From the NCBI RefSeq assembly GCF_000775615.1, contig NZ_AVPG01000024.1, positions 1 through 52,074 of the forward strand: a stretch of 52,074 nt of DNA, given 5' to 3'. This document shows positions 1 through 7,377 of the stretch, piece after piece. The notes beneath the pieces are model-generated. The model ran no database searches. It worked only from the letters and a program-made list of their open reading frames with translations, and had not been told where the DNA came from. The position numbers and the translations under genes are program-made. This stretch comes from Pontibacillus litoralis JSM 072002. GTDB taxonomy: Bacteria; Bacillota; Bacilli; Bacillales; BH030062. Numbering within the stretch: position 1 is the stretch's first letter; each line of letters begins with the position of its first letter.

Positions 1-54
1 TAAAAGTGTGAATACGATGAACACATTTAATGTTCTTTGTTTACTAATTATCAT
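1..54 (-). CDS. N-terminal fragment of a membrane-inserted protein, possibly a sortase
   Basis: Eighteen codons are visible before the window edge. An ATG at 54-52 follows the ribosome binding site AGGGGAGA. The peptide starts MIISKQRTLN and then turns hydrophobic (VFIVFTLL), as in a signal anchor. It lies directly downstream of the LPNTG adhesin on the same strand, about 120 bp away. That is a common place for a dedicated sortase, and sortases begin with such an anchor, but this identity is inferred from position only. A signal peptidase or any other membrane protein is equally possible from 18 residues. Confidence 0.5.
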   Translation of the reverse strand, partial: MIISKQRTLNVFIVFTLL

Positions 55-172
55 GTATACTTTCTCCCCTTAAAATAAAATTAATATTTTAAATCTTTCG
101 ACTATTAAAAGGTATAGTTACCTTCTCACCCCCTTAAATCCTCATTAATAGTTTTAAAGATTCATAGCTTAT

Positions 173-3100
173 TTATTGATTTTTTCTCTTTTTTAATAAG
201 ATAAATAGAGCTAATGACATTAATATAAAACCTAGTGCATAAAATAGGGTTGTTCCTATGCCTCCTGTATTAGGCAACAAATAATTTGATTTTGTATTGT
301 CTACTGTTAATTGAACAACGGATTTATCTGTCGTAATTTCGACTTCAATTGGTTCCTTCAATATTCGATACCCATCAGGCGCTTTCGTTTCTACGAGTTG
401 ATAGCTACCTAATGGCAACTTATCAAATGTTAGCTTTCCATTTGCATCTGTTACACCCGAAGCAACGACTTTATCCATATTATTTACATCTCGTAATTCA
501 AACTCTGCACCAACTAGTACTTCTCCTGTTTCTTCATCTGTTTTAGTAATTTCAACTATTCCATTATCTATTGGTGTTACAGTCACTGGATCAGTTACTT
601 TGTTATCCTCTGTATCTGTTGCGTTTACAAAATCTAGTGTTACGGTATTAGGAATCTTTCCATTTTCATAAATGGATATATCTGTATCCGCATTAATCTT
701 TGCTGGAATGACTAGTTCAATCTGTTTACTTCCATCCAACGCATTGAAATCAAGGACTTCCACCTTCACAATATTACCATCAACTGTTAAATTAAGGGCA
801 TTACTCTCTTTTCCATCAACTGTTACAGCGACTTTCTCTTTAATAACAGTCAAACCTTTATCTACCTTATCCGTGATACTAAATTTGTCATAATACTTAA
901 TATCATTTGGTATTTGTGTAATCACATTGTACTGGTACTCTTTTTCACGTAAGATATCTAAATGTTTCTTCCCATTAACATCTTTGTCAATTTTAGGAAC
1001 AGATGGAGATAAATAAATTCCAGCATCCCATGTCATATCATTATCCGTTAAATCGATGATATCTGTTCTTCCTGTTTCCTCATTTGCGTTAGAGTCTTTG
1101 GCCAGGTCACCTTGCGTTACTTTTGTAAATGTATACCCTTCAGGTAAAACAAATTCCACTTCATATTTGCCTGGTTGTAAATCTTTAAAAAGATACTTTC
1201 CGGTGCTATCTGTCTTTGTTGTGGCAATTTGTTCTCCCTGATGATTAAGGAGGTTTACTTGAACTCCCTCTAACGGTTCCTCATCTTTATCTTGCAATCC
1301 ATTTTGATTAGCATCTTCCCATACATAATCTCCTAAAGATACAAGCTTTGTTAATCCAGCATCCCAAGTCATATCATCATCCGTTAAATCGATGATACCT
1401 GTTCTTCCTGTTTCCTCATTTGCGTTAGAGTCTTTTGCCCGATCTTCACCTTGCATTGCTTTTGTAAATATATATCCTTCAGGTAAGACAAATTCCACTT
1501 CATATTTGCCTGGTTGTAAACCTTCAAAGAGATACTTTCCGGTGCTATCTGTCTTTGTTGTGGCAATTTGTTCTCCCTGATGATTAAGGAGACTTACTTT
1601 AACTCCCTTTATCGGTGGTTCATCTTTATCTTGCAATCCATTTTGATTAGCATCTTCCCATACATAATCCCCTAAAGATACAAGCTTTGTTAATCCAGCA
1701 TCCCAAGTCATATCATCATCCGTTAAATCGATGATACCTGTTCTTCCTGTTTCCTCATTTGCGTTAGAGTCTTTTGCCCGATCTTCACCTTGCATTGCTT
1801 TTGTAAATATATATCCTTCAGGTAAGACAAATTCCACTTCATATTTGCCTGGTTGTAAACCTTCAAAGAGATACTTTCCGGTGCTATCTGTCTTTGTTGT
1901 GGCAATTTGTTCTCCCTGATGATTAAGGAGACTTACTTTAACTCCCTTTATCGGTGGTTCATCTTTATCTTGCAATCCATTTTGATTAGCATCTTCCCAT
2001 ACATAATCCCCTAAAGATACAAGCTTTGTTAATCCAGCATCCCAAGTCATATCATCATCCGTTAAGTCGATGATACCTGTCCTTCCTGTTTCCTCATTTG
2101 CGTTAGAGTCTTTTGCCGGATCTATACCTTGCTTTGCTTTTGTAAACCCATATCCTTCAGGTAAGACAAATTCCACTTCATATTCACCTATTTTCAAATC
2201 TTTAAAAAGATACTTTCCAGTGCTATCTGTCTTTGTTGTGGCAATTTGTTCTCCCTGATGATTAAAGAGATTTACTTTAATCCCCTCTAGCGGTCGTTCA
2301 CCTTTATCTTGCAACCCATTTCGATTGGTATCTTCCCATACATAATCCCCTAAAGATACAACATCAGGTATCTTCGTTAATCCAGCATCCCACGTTATAT
2401 CATCATCTGTTAAATGGATAAAATCTGTTCTTCCAGTTGTTCCTGTTTCCTCTATTACATTAGAGTCTTTTGCTGGATCTTCACCTTGCATTGCTTTTGT
2501 AAATTTATATCCTTCAGGCAAAACAAATTCCACTTTATATTCATTTCTATCTAGTCTACTAAATTCATATTTACCATGTTCATCTGTAGTTGTTGTGGCA
2601 ATTTGTTGGCCATTATAATTTAAGAGATTTACTTTAACTCCTGCTATCGGTGGTTCACCTTCATCTTGTATTCCATTTTTATTAATATCTTCCCATACAT
2701 AATCCCCCAGAGATACTTTGTTGTGAAAATTATGAAGTTCAAATCCACCTGAAGAAATTAAGTTCGTCGCATATAATGATCCATTTAGTGAACCACCTTT
2801 TCCCGTATAAGTTGCATTCAGAGCATACACATCACCAATTAATCCGTATCCACTACTACTAACTTCAGTTGCTTGTGGAAATAACCAAGTCAATTTATCA
2901 GCAACGTGCTTCATATTAGGCTCTGTTCCGTGCGGAGCACTTGTGTTAATTAGTTTTCCATCATAAAGCATTGCCCCGCCTGAAAAGTTAATCGAGCTAG
3001 CTTCAGAATAGACGATAACCTTTCTATAATTTGACAAGTCAGGAATATTTAATTCCCCAATATTCACAACATCACCTGAAATATTAGCTACTAGCACAGA

Positions 3101-3685
3101 ATTATCATATGTAGATTCTTCAAATGTAACTTTTGCATTAGGGGAAGCTGTATTATAAATCATCGTACTTTCTATATTTCGATTTATTTGAATGAAAAAA
3201 TTATCAAAAATCGTATTCATTTCACTCTTTTGTATTTCCAATCTGTTCCCACTCACTAAATCAATTTCATGCTGTGTAGTAGCTGCATCCGTATAAACAA
3301 ATCCGCCACCTTCAATTACTACATGTGTAGGTGAATTGTTAATCTTCCCTCCTAAGATTAACCCTGGCGTATTTTCATATAAATAAGGATCTCCTATAAT
3401 GTTATATCCACCAGTGGCAGCTGCGCCATATGTGAAATGGCCTTCCACATAAATATCATTTTTAACTGCAACAGACCCTTCGGTATCCGCACTATCAAAT
3501 GTATGATCACCAAATAACACAGCATTATAGTGATCAATTGAGCGGGAAAGATTTTCTAATGTTAACTCTTCTTCTACTGCTTTATTATTTTGATTTGCAG
3601 ATGCATGTACTGCATATTGTGACGTAGTTAAATGAAGTAGAAGGAATATAGACATTAAAATTACCAGTAATCTATTAACTCTCAC
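173..3685 (-). CDS. LPXTG-anchored surface adhesin with SdrD-type B repeats
   Basis: Large cell-wall-anchored protein of about 1170 residues. I place the start at GTG 3685 because AAGGAGGA lies 8 nt upstream; the ATG at 3703 overlaps that ribosome binding site. Order of parts: signal peptide (about 1-30), choice-of-anchor-A domain (about 45-320, with VLFGDHTFDSADTEGSVAV), five SdrD-like B repeats each opening with SLGDYVWED and carrying Asp/Asn calcium-loop residues (starts near 324, 442, 555, 668 and 781), a D2-type isopeptide domain (about 892-1035), a SpaA-type domain (about 1038-1130), the sorting signal LPNTG near 1135, a membrane helix and the tail KKRKNQ. Repeats three and four are identical. 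Family knowledge suggests adhesion to host, matrix or surface polymers; the ligand is unknown. It lies downstream of a response regulator and its own long leader. Confidence 0.9.
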   Translation of the reverse strand: MRVNRLLVILMSIFLLLHLTTSQYAVHASANQNNKAVEEELTLENLSRSIDHYNAVLFGDHTFDSADTEGSVAVKNDIYVEGHFTYGAAATGGYNIIGDPYLYENTPGLILGGKINNSPTHVVIEGGGFVYTDAATTQHEIDLVSGNRLEIQKSEMNTIFDNFFIQINRNIESTMIYNTASPNAKVTFEESTYDNSVLVANISGDVVNIGELNIPDLSNYRKVIVYSEASSINFSGGAMLYDGKLINTSAPHGTEPNMKHVADKLTWLFPQATEVSSSGYGLIGDVYALNATYTGKGGSLNGSLYATNLISSGGFELHNFHNKVSLGDYVWEDINKNGIQDEGEPPIAGVKVNLLNYNGQQIATTTTDEHGKYEFSRLDRNEYKVEFVLPEGYKFTKAMQGEDPAKDSNVIEETGTTGRTDFIHLTDDDITWDAGLTKIPDVVSLGDYVWEDTNRNGLQDKGERPLEGIKVNLFNHQGEQIATTKTDSTGKYLFKDLKIGEYEVEFVLPEGYGFTKAKQGIDPAKDSNANEETGRTGIIDLTDDDMTWDAGLTKLVSLGDYVWEDANQNGLQDKDEPPIKGVKVSLLNHQGEQIATTKTDSTGKYLFEGLQPGKYEVEFVLPEGYIFTKAMQGEDRAKDSNANEETGRTGIIDLTDDDMTWDAGLTKLVSLGDYVWEDANQNGLQDKDEPPIKGVKVSLLNHQGEQIATTKTDSTGKYLFEGLQPGKYEVEFVLPEGYIFTKAMQGEDRAKDSNANEETGRTGIIDLTDDDMTWDAGLTKLVSLGDYVWEDANQNGLQDKDEEPLEGVQVNLLNHQGEQIATTKTDSTGKYLFKDLQPGKYEVEFVLPEGYTFTKVTQGDLAKDSNANEETGRTDIIDLTDNDMTWDAGIYLSPSVPKIDKDVNGKKHLDILREKEYQYNVITQIPNDIKYYDKFSITDKVDKGLTVIKEKVAVTVDGKESNALNLTVDGNIVKVEVLDFNALDGSKQIELVIPAKINADTDISIYENGKIPNTVTLDFVNATDTEDNKVTDPVTVTPIDNGIVEITKTDEETGEVLVGAEFELRDVNNMDKVVASGVTDANGKLTFDKLPLGSYQLVETKAPDGYRILKEPIEVEITTDKSVVQLTVDNTKSNYLLPNTGGIGTTLFYALGFILMSLALFILLKKRKNQ
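1332..2009 (-). repeat. Tandem 339-bp duplication (two adhesin B repeats)
   Basis: Copies of 339 bp lie at about 1332-1670 and 1671-2009. They look identical at the DNA level by eye and encode identical 113-residue B repeats. The flanking repeats of the same gene differ at many positions, so this pair is a recent duplication or gene conversion. Repeat number is likely to vary between strains. Confidence 0.85.
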
Positions 3686-3945
3686 TAATAATTCCTCCTT
3701 CATTAATAAATTTTGTATGATATCTTCAATATGAAGAACTATCAACAGCAATTGATTTTATTTATTCACCAAAAAACAACAAACTAATATCCCCCCTAAT
3801 TAGCAATTCATAATAACAAATAAGGCTATACAACAATGTAGTAACAAGTTAATTATTCTTGATATAATGTAAATGATACATCTCAACAATTCCTGAACAA
3901 ATGCAACAATATATTGCTTTTAAGACAGAAAAAGCAAATAAAATC

Positions 3946-3981
3946 CAAAAAAAAATGATCCCTTCATAAATTAGGAATCAT
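3946..3981 (-). terminator. Rho-independent terminator upstream of the adhesin
   Basis: On the minus strand ATGATTCC pairs with GGGATCAT (8 bp, one G-U) across an 11-nt loop and is followed by nine T residues. It ends transcripts from the response regulator, or acts as an attenuator in the adhesin leader. Confidence 0.8.
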
Positions 3982-4020
3982 CAATTTAAATTATTGTTCT
4001 ATTACATTCTAAGGAAATCA

Positions 4021-4088
4021 CTTTGTCTGGGAGTCTCCCCCCCTAAATATCACCGGCGCCACCAGTTCGTTTATGTATAACCGCAAAG
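4021..4088 (-). other. GC-rich nested inverted-repeat element, candidate structured RNA
   Basis: A GC-rich block starts just past the stop codon of the response regulator. Outer arms CTTTG (4021-4025) and CAAAG (4084-4088) can pair. Inside are GGGA/TCCC (4029-4032 with 4036-4039), CAGTT/AACCG (4063-4067 with 4079-4083, one G-U) and the palindrome GGCGCC. A run of seven C (seven G on the minus strand) is unpaired. The fold would be a multi-branched structure about 40 nt before a terminator. I could not match it to the c-di-GMP, T-box, SAM or other common riboswitch consensus sequences. Function unknown. Confidence 0.35.
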
Positions 4089-4097
4089 CGTACTACT

Positions 4098-5258
4098 CTA
4101 CCTTTTTGATGTGTTGTGCAAAATACCCTCATTCGTCGATGTACACGAGTGAAGATACCACTTTTGTACTTCATCACTCGGTGCTACATCTAGTTCTTCA
4201 TACAACACGTTTTCGAGTATTTGGTATTGCCGATGCACACTGACATGATCCTTTTCTGCAGCAAAGATTTTCATCAATGCGAAGTACGCTTCTTCAACGA
4301 GCGGTGCATCTGCACAAATACGTGTATACCATTGCTTTGCTTCTATTAACTTTCCTTGCCTAACGTAAAATGCGGCTATTTGCAAAGCGATTTCCACCCA
4401 CTGTTGTTCGTACTTATATCGTTCCCCTTCTGCCCACAAATAATCATAGTCTTGTAAATATCCACCTGTATAAATGGCCATTGCATCTTCATACATTTGT
4501 ATAGTCTTGTCACTAAGGGATGGAAGTGTTTCTATCTTATCCTTCCACTGCTCAACGTCTAATAAGACATCTTTCGTTCTCAAAATATACCCTTCTGCTT
4601 TATTTTTGAGTTTAAAATGGTTGTTGTACTTGCTTAATGTTTTACGTACATGATATATAGTTGTGTATAAATGCGTATATACTTTGTCAGGATTTGCATC
4701 TGGCCAAAGTAATTCTATTAACGTCGCTTTTGAAACGAGCTGTTCACGATGAAGGATAAGATATAGAAAGGTTTCCATGCCTTTCTTCGTTCTCCACGTA
4801 ACTATTTCCTTCTCACCATCTACTAATTGAAAGGACAAATTCCCAAAAACATGGACACGGAGAAATTGGTGTTTCGATGCTTCGATTGGTCGTTTTAATC
4901 CATTTAACTGTTTTATCCGCTCCATAGTTGTTTCTAGCCTATTTAATTGAATAGGCTTCATTAAATAGTCAATCGCGTTCAATTCAAAAGCTTGTACAGC
5001 GTAATTATCATATGCAGTCGTAAACACAATCGTTGCTTCTGGCTTTGCTTCTATGATTTTCTCCGCTAGTTCTATACCGTTTATTTCTGGTAAATGAATA
5101 TCTAAAAATACAACATCAACTTCTTGTTGCAAAATGTGTTTTTTTGCGGTAACAGAATTAGTATAAGCTCCCTGTACCTGTATTCCGCCCATTTTCTCCA
5201 ATAATCGTTGAAGGTAATCCAGTGCAAGCTGTTCATCATCTACTAAGATAGCTTTCAT
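4098..5258 (-). CDS. Response regulator with SARP/BTAD output domain
   Basis: Two-component response regulator of 386 residues. The receiver domain (1-120) has the acidic pair D7/D8, phospho-acceptor D53 in FLDIHLP, T80 and K101 in LMKP. Next comes an OmpR/SARP-type winged helix (about 135-240), then a bacterial transcriptional activator (BTAD) TPR-like domain (about 245-370). Proteins of this layout usually work with a membrane histidine kinase, but no kinase is in the window. It is preceded by a small membrane peptide and followed by the adhesin on the same strand, so control of the adhesin is a reasonable inference. The start ATG at 5258 follows AGGGGAGAAGG at usual spacing. Confidence 0.88.
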   Translation of the reverse strand: MKAILVDDEQLALDYLQRLLEKMGGIQVQGAYTNSVTAKKHILQQEVDVVFLDIHLPEINGIELAEKIIEAKPEATIVFTTAYDNYAVQAFELNAIDYLMKPIQLNRLETTMERIKQLNGLKRPIEASKHQFLRVHVFGNLSFQLVDGEKEIVTWRTKKGMETFLYLILHREQLVSKATLIELLWPDANPDKVYTHLYTTIYHVRKTLSKYNNHFKLKNKAEGYILRTKDVLLDVEQWKDKIETLPSLSDKTIQMYEDAMAIYTGGYLQDYDYLWAEGERYKYEQQWVEIALQIAAFYVRQGKLIEAKQWYTRICADAPLVEEAYFALMKIFAAEKDHVSVHRQYQILENVLYEELDVAPSDEVQKWYLHSCTSTNEGILHNTSKR

Positions 5259-5336
5259 ATCCTTCTCCCCTCATTTAACATGTAGTATTCACTCGTATCA
5301 TCTATTACAATTAATTCCCCATAAACAAATGTATCT

Positions 5337-5438
5337 TTATTTCCTAAGCCATATTTCAGAAATAATAATGAAAGCAACTATAACCATAAAGGACACAACC
5401 CAAAACCAAACAGGTAGAGTAGCATCTAACAATTTCAC
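5337..5438 (-). CDS. 33-residue single-span membrane peptide
   Basis: A GTG at 5438 follows AGGGAG at 4 nt and opens a 33-codon frame ending at 5337. The peptide starts MKLLDATLPVWF, carries one hydrophobic span (about 9-27) and ends SEIWLRK, so a basic tail sits after the span. It lies 78 bp upstream of the response regulator on the same strand, so the two may be cotranscribed. I recognise no family. It could be a kinase or regulator accessory peptide or a chance frame. The ribosome binding site and well-formed span favour a real gene. Confidence 0.45.
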   Translation of the reverse strand: MKLLDATLPVWFWVVSFMVIVAFIIISEIWLRK

Positions 5439-5517
5439 TCATCTCCCTAGGTCAAAAATATTACTTTTATTGTATCACCACCCACACATATGTACCAAAG
5501 GGAAGACTATTTTCTAC

Positions 5518-5546
5518 TTCAAAATGTAACCAATCCTTGTTATGAT
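5518..5546 (+). promoter_or_regulatory. Sigma-A promoter of hit
   Basis: TTCAAA (5518-5523) and TATGAT (5541-5546) are separated by 17 bp and lie 36 bp before the hit start codon. Confidence 0.5.
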
Positions 5547-5581
5547 AAAAGTACTTTCAACGATGAATGGAGGAAGAAACA

Positions 5582-6010
5582 ATGAATCAAGACTGTATTT
5601 TTTGTAAAATTGTTGCTGGAGAAATCCCTTCTGCTAAAGTGTATGAAGATGAACATGTGTGTGCATTCTTAGACATTAGTCAAACAACGAAAGGACATAC
5701 ATTAATTATTCCAAAGCAACACACCCGAAATGTTTACGACTTAAAAGAAGATGTAGCTGAAAAACTATTTGCTCGCGTACCAAAGGTTGCAAACGCAATT
5801 AAAGACGCCTTTCAACCAGTTGGTATGAACATTCTCAATAACAATGAAGAGGCTGCTGGTCAAACGGTATTCCATTTACATATTCACCTGATCCCGCGTT
5901 ACGGGAAGGCGGATGGTTTTGGCGCTAAGTGGGAGACGCATACAAATGATTATACGAATGAAGATTTGCAAGCAATGGCTCATTCCATTTCTGAACAAAT
6001 TCAAATGTAA
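5582..6010 (+). CDS. hit: HIT family nucleotide-binding protein
   Basis: Cytoplasmic histidine-triad protein of 142 residues, the expected length. The ATG at 5582 is chosen because GGAGG lies 8 nt upstream; an in-frame ATG at 5567 overlaps that site. Zinc-ligand cysteines C5 and C8 are at the N terminus, and the triad HLHIH (H98, H100, H102) is followed by the usual LIPRY. HIT proteins bind purine nucleotides and hydrolyse nucleoside phosphoramidates and related compounds; the physiological substrate is not known. In B. subtilis hit is divergent from ecsA. Here the ecs genes are absent and the surface module takes their place. Confidence 0.95.
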   Translation: MNQDCIFCKIVAGEIPSAKVYEDEHVCAFLDISQTTKGHTLIIPKQHTRNVYDLKEDVAEKLFARVPKVANAIKDAFQPVGMNILNNNEEAAGQTVFHLHIHLIPRYGKADGFGAKWETHTNDYTNEDLQAMAHSISEQIQM

Positions 6011-6026
6011 ACCATTAAAATATCCA

Positions 6027-6054
6027 TTTACTTTGACAGAATATTTGGTACAAT
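6027..6054 (+). promoter_or_regulatory. Likely trpP promoter with extended -10
   Basis: TACAAT (6049-6054) is preceded by TGG, giving an extended -10. TTTACT (6027-6032) is a weak -35 at 16 bp. Transcription would start near 6061, leaving a leader of about 70 nt. Confidence 0.45.
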
Positions 6055-6098
6055 AAAGTTATCCTTTCGCACTTGGCCATGAGGGCACAGGTGGAAAG

Positions 6099-6131
6099 CA
6101 GAAGAGAGTAGATTAGATGAGGAGAGATAAG
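6099..6131 (+). promoter_or_regulatory. TRAP-binding triplet array over the trpP ribosome binding site
   Basis: NAG triplets recur with exact 2-nt spacers: CAG 6099, GAG 6104, TAG 6109, TAG 6114, GAG 6119, GAG 6124 and AAG 6129. Five are the G/UAG form that TRAP prefers. The last triplets overlap the AGGAGA ribosome binding site. In B. subtilis, tryptophan-loaded TRAP blocks trpP translation in the same way, so tryptophan should shut off this gene. Confidence 0.8.
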
Positions 6132-6677
6132 ATGAATAAGCAGTTCGATACTCGTGTGTTAGTTATGCTATCTTTGTTAATAGGGATTGGAGCTGTATTG
6201 CACATTTTCGCACCACCTATTTTATTTGGAATGAAACCTGATATGTTGTTAGTTATGATGTTTCTTGGGATTCTATTATTCCCACAGTTACCTTATGTGA
6301 TATTACTCGGTTTCTTAACTGCAGGCATATCAGCTTTAACGACTTCCGTACCCGGTGGACAAATGGCTAATATGGTAGACAAACCAATAACTGCATGTTT
6401 GTTCTTTGGTTTACTAATTGTATTCCAGAAAGTAATACGACCAGTGAAACTTGCTCCGGTAATTACTGCCATTGGAACAATAATTAGTGGTGCTATATTC
6501 CTCTATGTTGCTGTTATAATTATCGGTTTAGTTGAAGGATCATTTACAGCATTGTTTCTAGCGGTCGTCCTTCCTGCAGCGGTGCTGAATACTGTCGCCA
6601 TGATTATAATGTATCCAATTATAGCAAGAATCTTTGCACGAAGTCGTATCTCATCGATAACTACAAAAGCATCCTAA
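6132..6677 (+). CDS. trpP: Tryptophan transporter TrpP
   Basis: Membrane protein of 181 residues with five or six predicted helices and almost no soluble domain, matching TrpP (YhaG), the tryptophan importer located between hit and yhaH in B. subtilis. The ATG at 6132 follows AGGAGA (6120-6125) at 6 nt; the in-frame ATG at 6117 lies before that site. The TRAP triplet array covering the site supports both the identity and the start. A strong hairpin follows the gene, so it is probably monocistronic. Confidence 0.9.
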   Translation: MNKQFDTRVLVMLSLLIGIGAVLHIFAPPILFGMKPDMLLVMMFLGILLFPQLPYVILLGFLTAGISALTTSVPGGQMANMVDKPITACLFFGLLIVFQKVIRPVKLAPVITAIGTIISGAIFLYVAVIIIGLVEGSFTALFLAVVLPAAVLNTVAMIIMYPIIARIFARSRISSITTKAS

Positions 6678-6688
6678 TATTTATATAT

Positions 6689-6717
6689 AACAACCTCTGA
6701 CTCGTTCAGAGGTTGTT
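6689..6717 (+). terminator. Terminator after trpP
   Basis: AACAACCTCTGA pairs perfectly with TCAGAGGTTGTT over a 5-nt loop. The following T tract is short. Confidence 0.75.
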
Positions 6718-6857
6718 AATTGTATAGAAGAGGGAATAAGAAAAACACTATATAATATTCTCAAAAAAAGTTCATGAATGTTCAGATATATGACATTTAT
6801 AACTCAACATCAAGAGGCAAATTCGCTATAATAGAAGCAAGAAAGGAGTTTTAACTT

Positions 6858-7226
6858 ATGGGAAAAAATAAATCATTATGGTTAGGGTTTGTTGTAGGCG
6901 GCATGGTAAGCGCAACGGCTACATTACTTTACACTCCTTCTTCAGGAAGTCAAATTCGTTCACAGACGAAGGATTCCACTGAACGGCTACGAAGCACACT
7001 AGAGGCACTTAAAGAAGAAGGGAAAGGGCTATCTGATCAATTAGCTCAAACATCTAAAGAAGGTGTGACCCTTCTAAAAAGTCTTTCTACTGATATGAAA
7101 AAATCGATTGAGAGTTGGAAACAAACGATGGAGCCTCACCAACGAAAAATCACCAAAAGCCTTCAAGAAATTGAGGAAAGCTTAAAAGAACTAGAAGAAA
7201 AAACGCAACAAAACACATTCCGGTGA
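6858..7226 (+). CDS. yhaH: YtxH domain protein YhaH
   Basis: Protein of 122 residues with an N-terminal hydrophobic segment (about 5-25) and a long charged, probably coiled-coil remainder rich in Lys, Glu and Gln. This is the YtxH layout, and the position between trpP and scoC fits YhaH. It is probably a membrane-tethered stress or general protein; the molecular role is unknown. AAGGAG lies 8-9 nt before the ATG, and TATAAT near 6829 is a likely -10. A large bidirectional terminator follows. Confidence 0.85.
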   Translation: MGKNKSLWLGFVVGGMVSATATLLYTPSSGSQIRSQTKDSTERLRSTLEALKEEGKGLSDQLAQTSKEGVTLLKSLSTDMKKSIESWKQTMEPHQRKITKSLQEIEESLKELEEKTQQNTFR

Positions 7227-7233
7227 AACAGCT

Positions 7234-7285
7234 AATAAAGCCCCTGCCATTGAACGGATACCCGTCTTGTGGCAGGGGCTTTATT
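7234..7285 (+). terminator. Terminator after yhaH
   Basis: AATAAAGCCCCTGCCA pairs perfectly with its 16-nt complement at 7270-7285. The 20-nt loop itself holds a small ACGG/CCGT stem. Confidence 0.85.
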
Positions 7286-7331
7286 CACATTTATGGAAAA
7301 AGATAATAGTATGTGTCACTATCCATAGAAT

Positions 7332-7369
7332 AAAGCTATACAAAAGACTTTCATCTATTGTATAGCTTT
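7332..7369. terminator. Terminator between yhaH and opuAC
   Basis: AAAGCTATACAA pairs perfectly with TTGTATAGCTTT. It sits at the end of the opuA operon and can work in either direction. Confidence 0.75.
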
Positions 7370-7377
7370 TTCACTAC

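Larger units (their letters stand above)
3686..4097. other. Long non-coding leader between response regulator and adhesin
   Basis: This stretch of about 410 bp has no convincing gene. Reading towards the adhesin it holds a GC-rich inverted-repeat element (4021-4088), a terminator (3946-3981) and then an AT-rich segment of about 260 bp. Within the last segment TTGTTC and TATCAT spaced by 16 bp are a possible adhesin promoter, and a run AGGGGGG recurs near 3793. The adhesin is either transcribed from its own promoter after the terminator or by read-through from the regulator gene. Confidence 0.5.

Noticed and set aside
1384-1919. Open frames of about 60 residues on both strands inside the adhesin, each occurring twice with identical sequence
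   Set aside because: They are shadows of the duplicated B repeats, lack ribosome binding sites and repeat with the 339-bp period of the real gene.
4021-4100. Class I c-di-GMP riboswitch, because of CGCAAAGCG on the plus strand and the adhesin context
   Set aside because: The motif is on the wrong strand for the adhesin and the other conserved blocks (GGCAAACC, CUA, GGUAGCCGGG) are missing.
5329-5529. 66-codon plus-strand frame before hit
   Set aside because: No ribosome binding site, unusual composition, and it is antisense to the better-supported 33-residue membrane peptide.
6033-6054. TTGACA and TACAAT before trpP as a promoter pair
   Set aside because: Only 10 bp separate them. The extended -10 with TTTACT at 16 bp is preferred.
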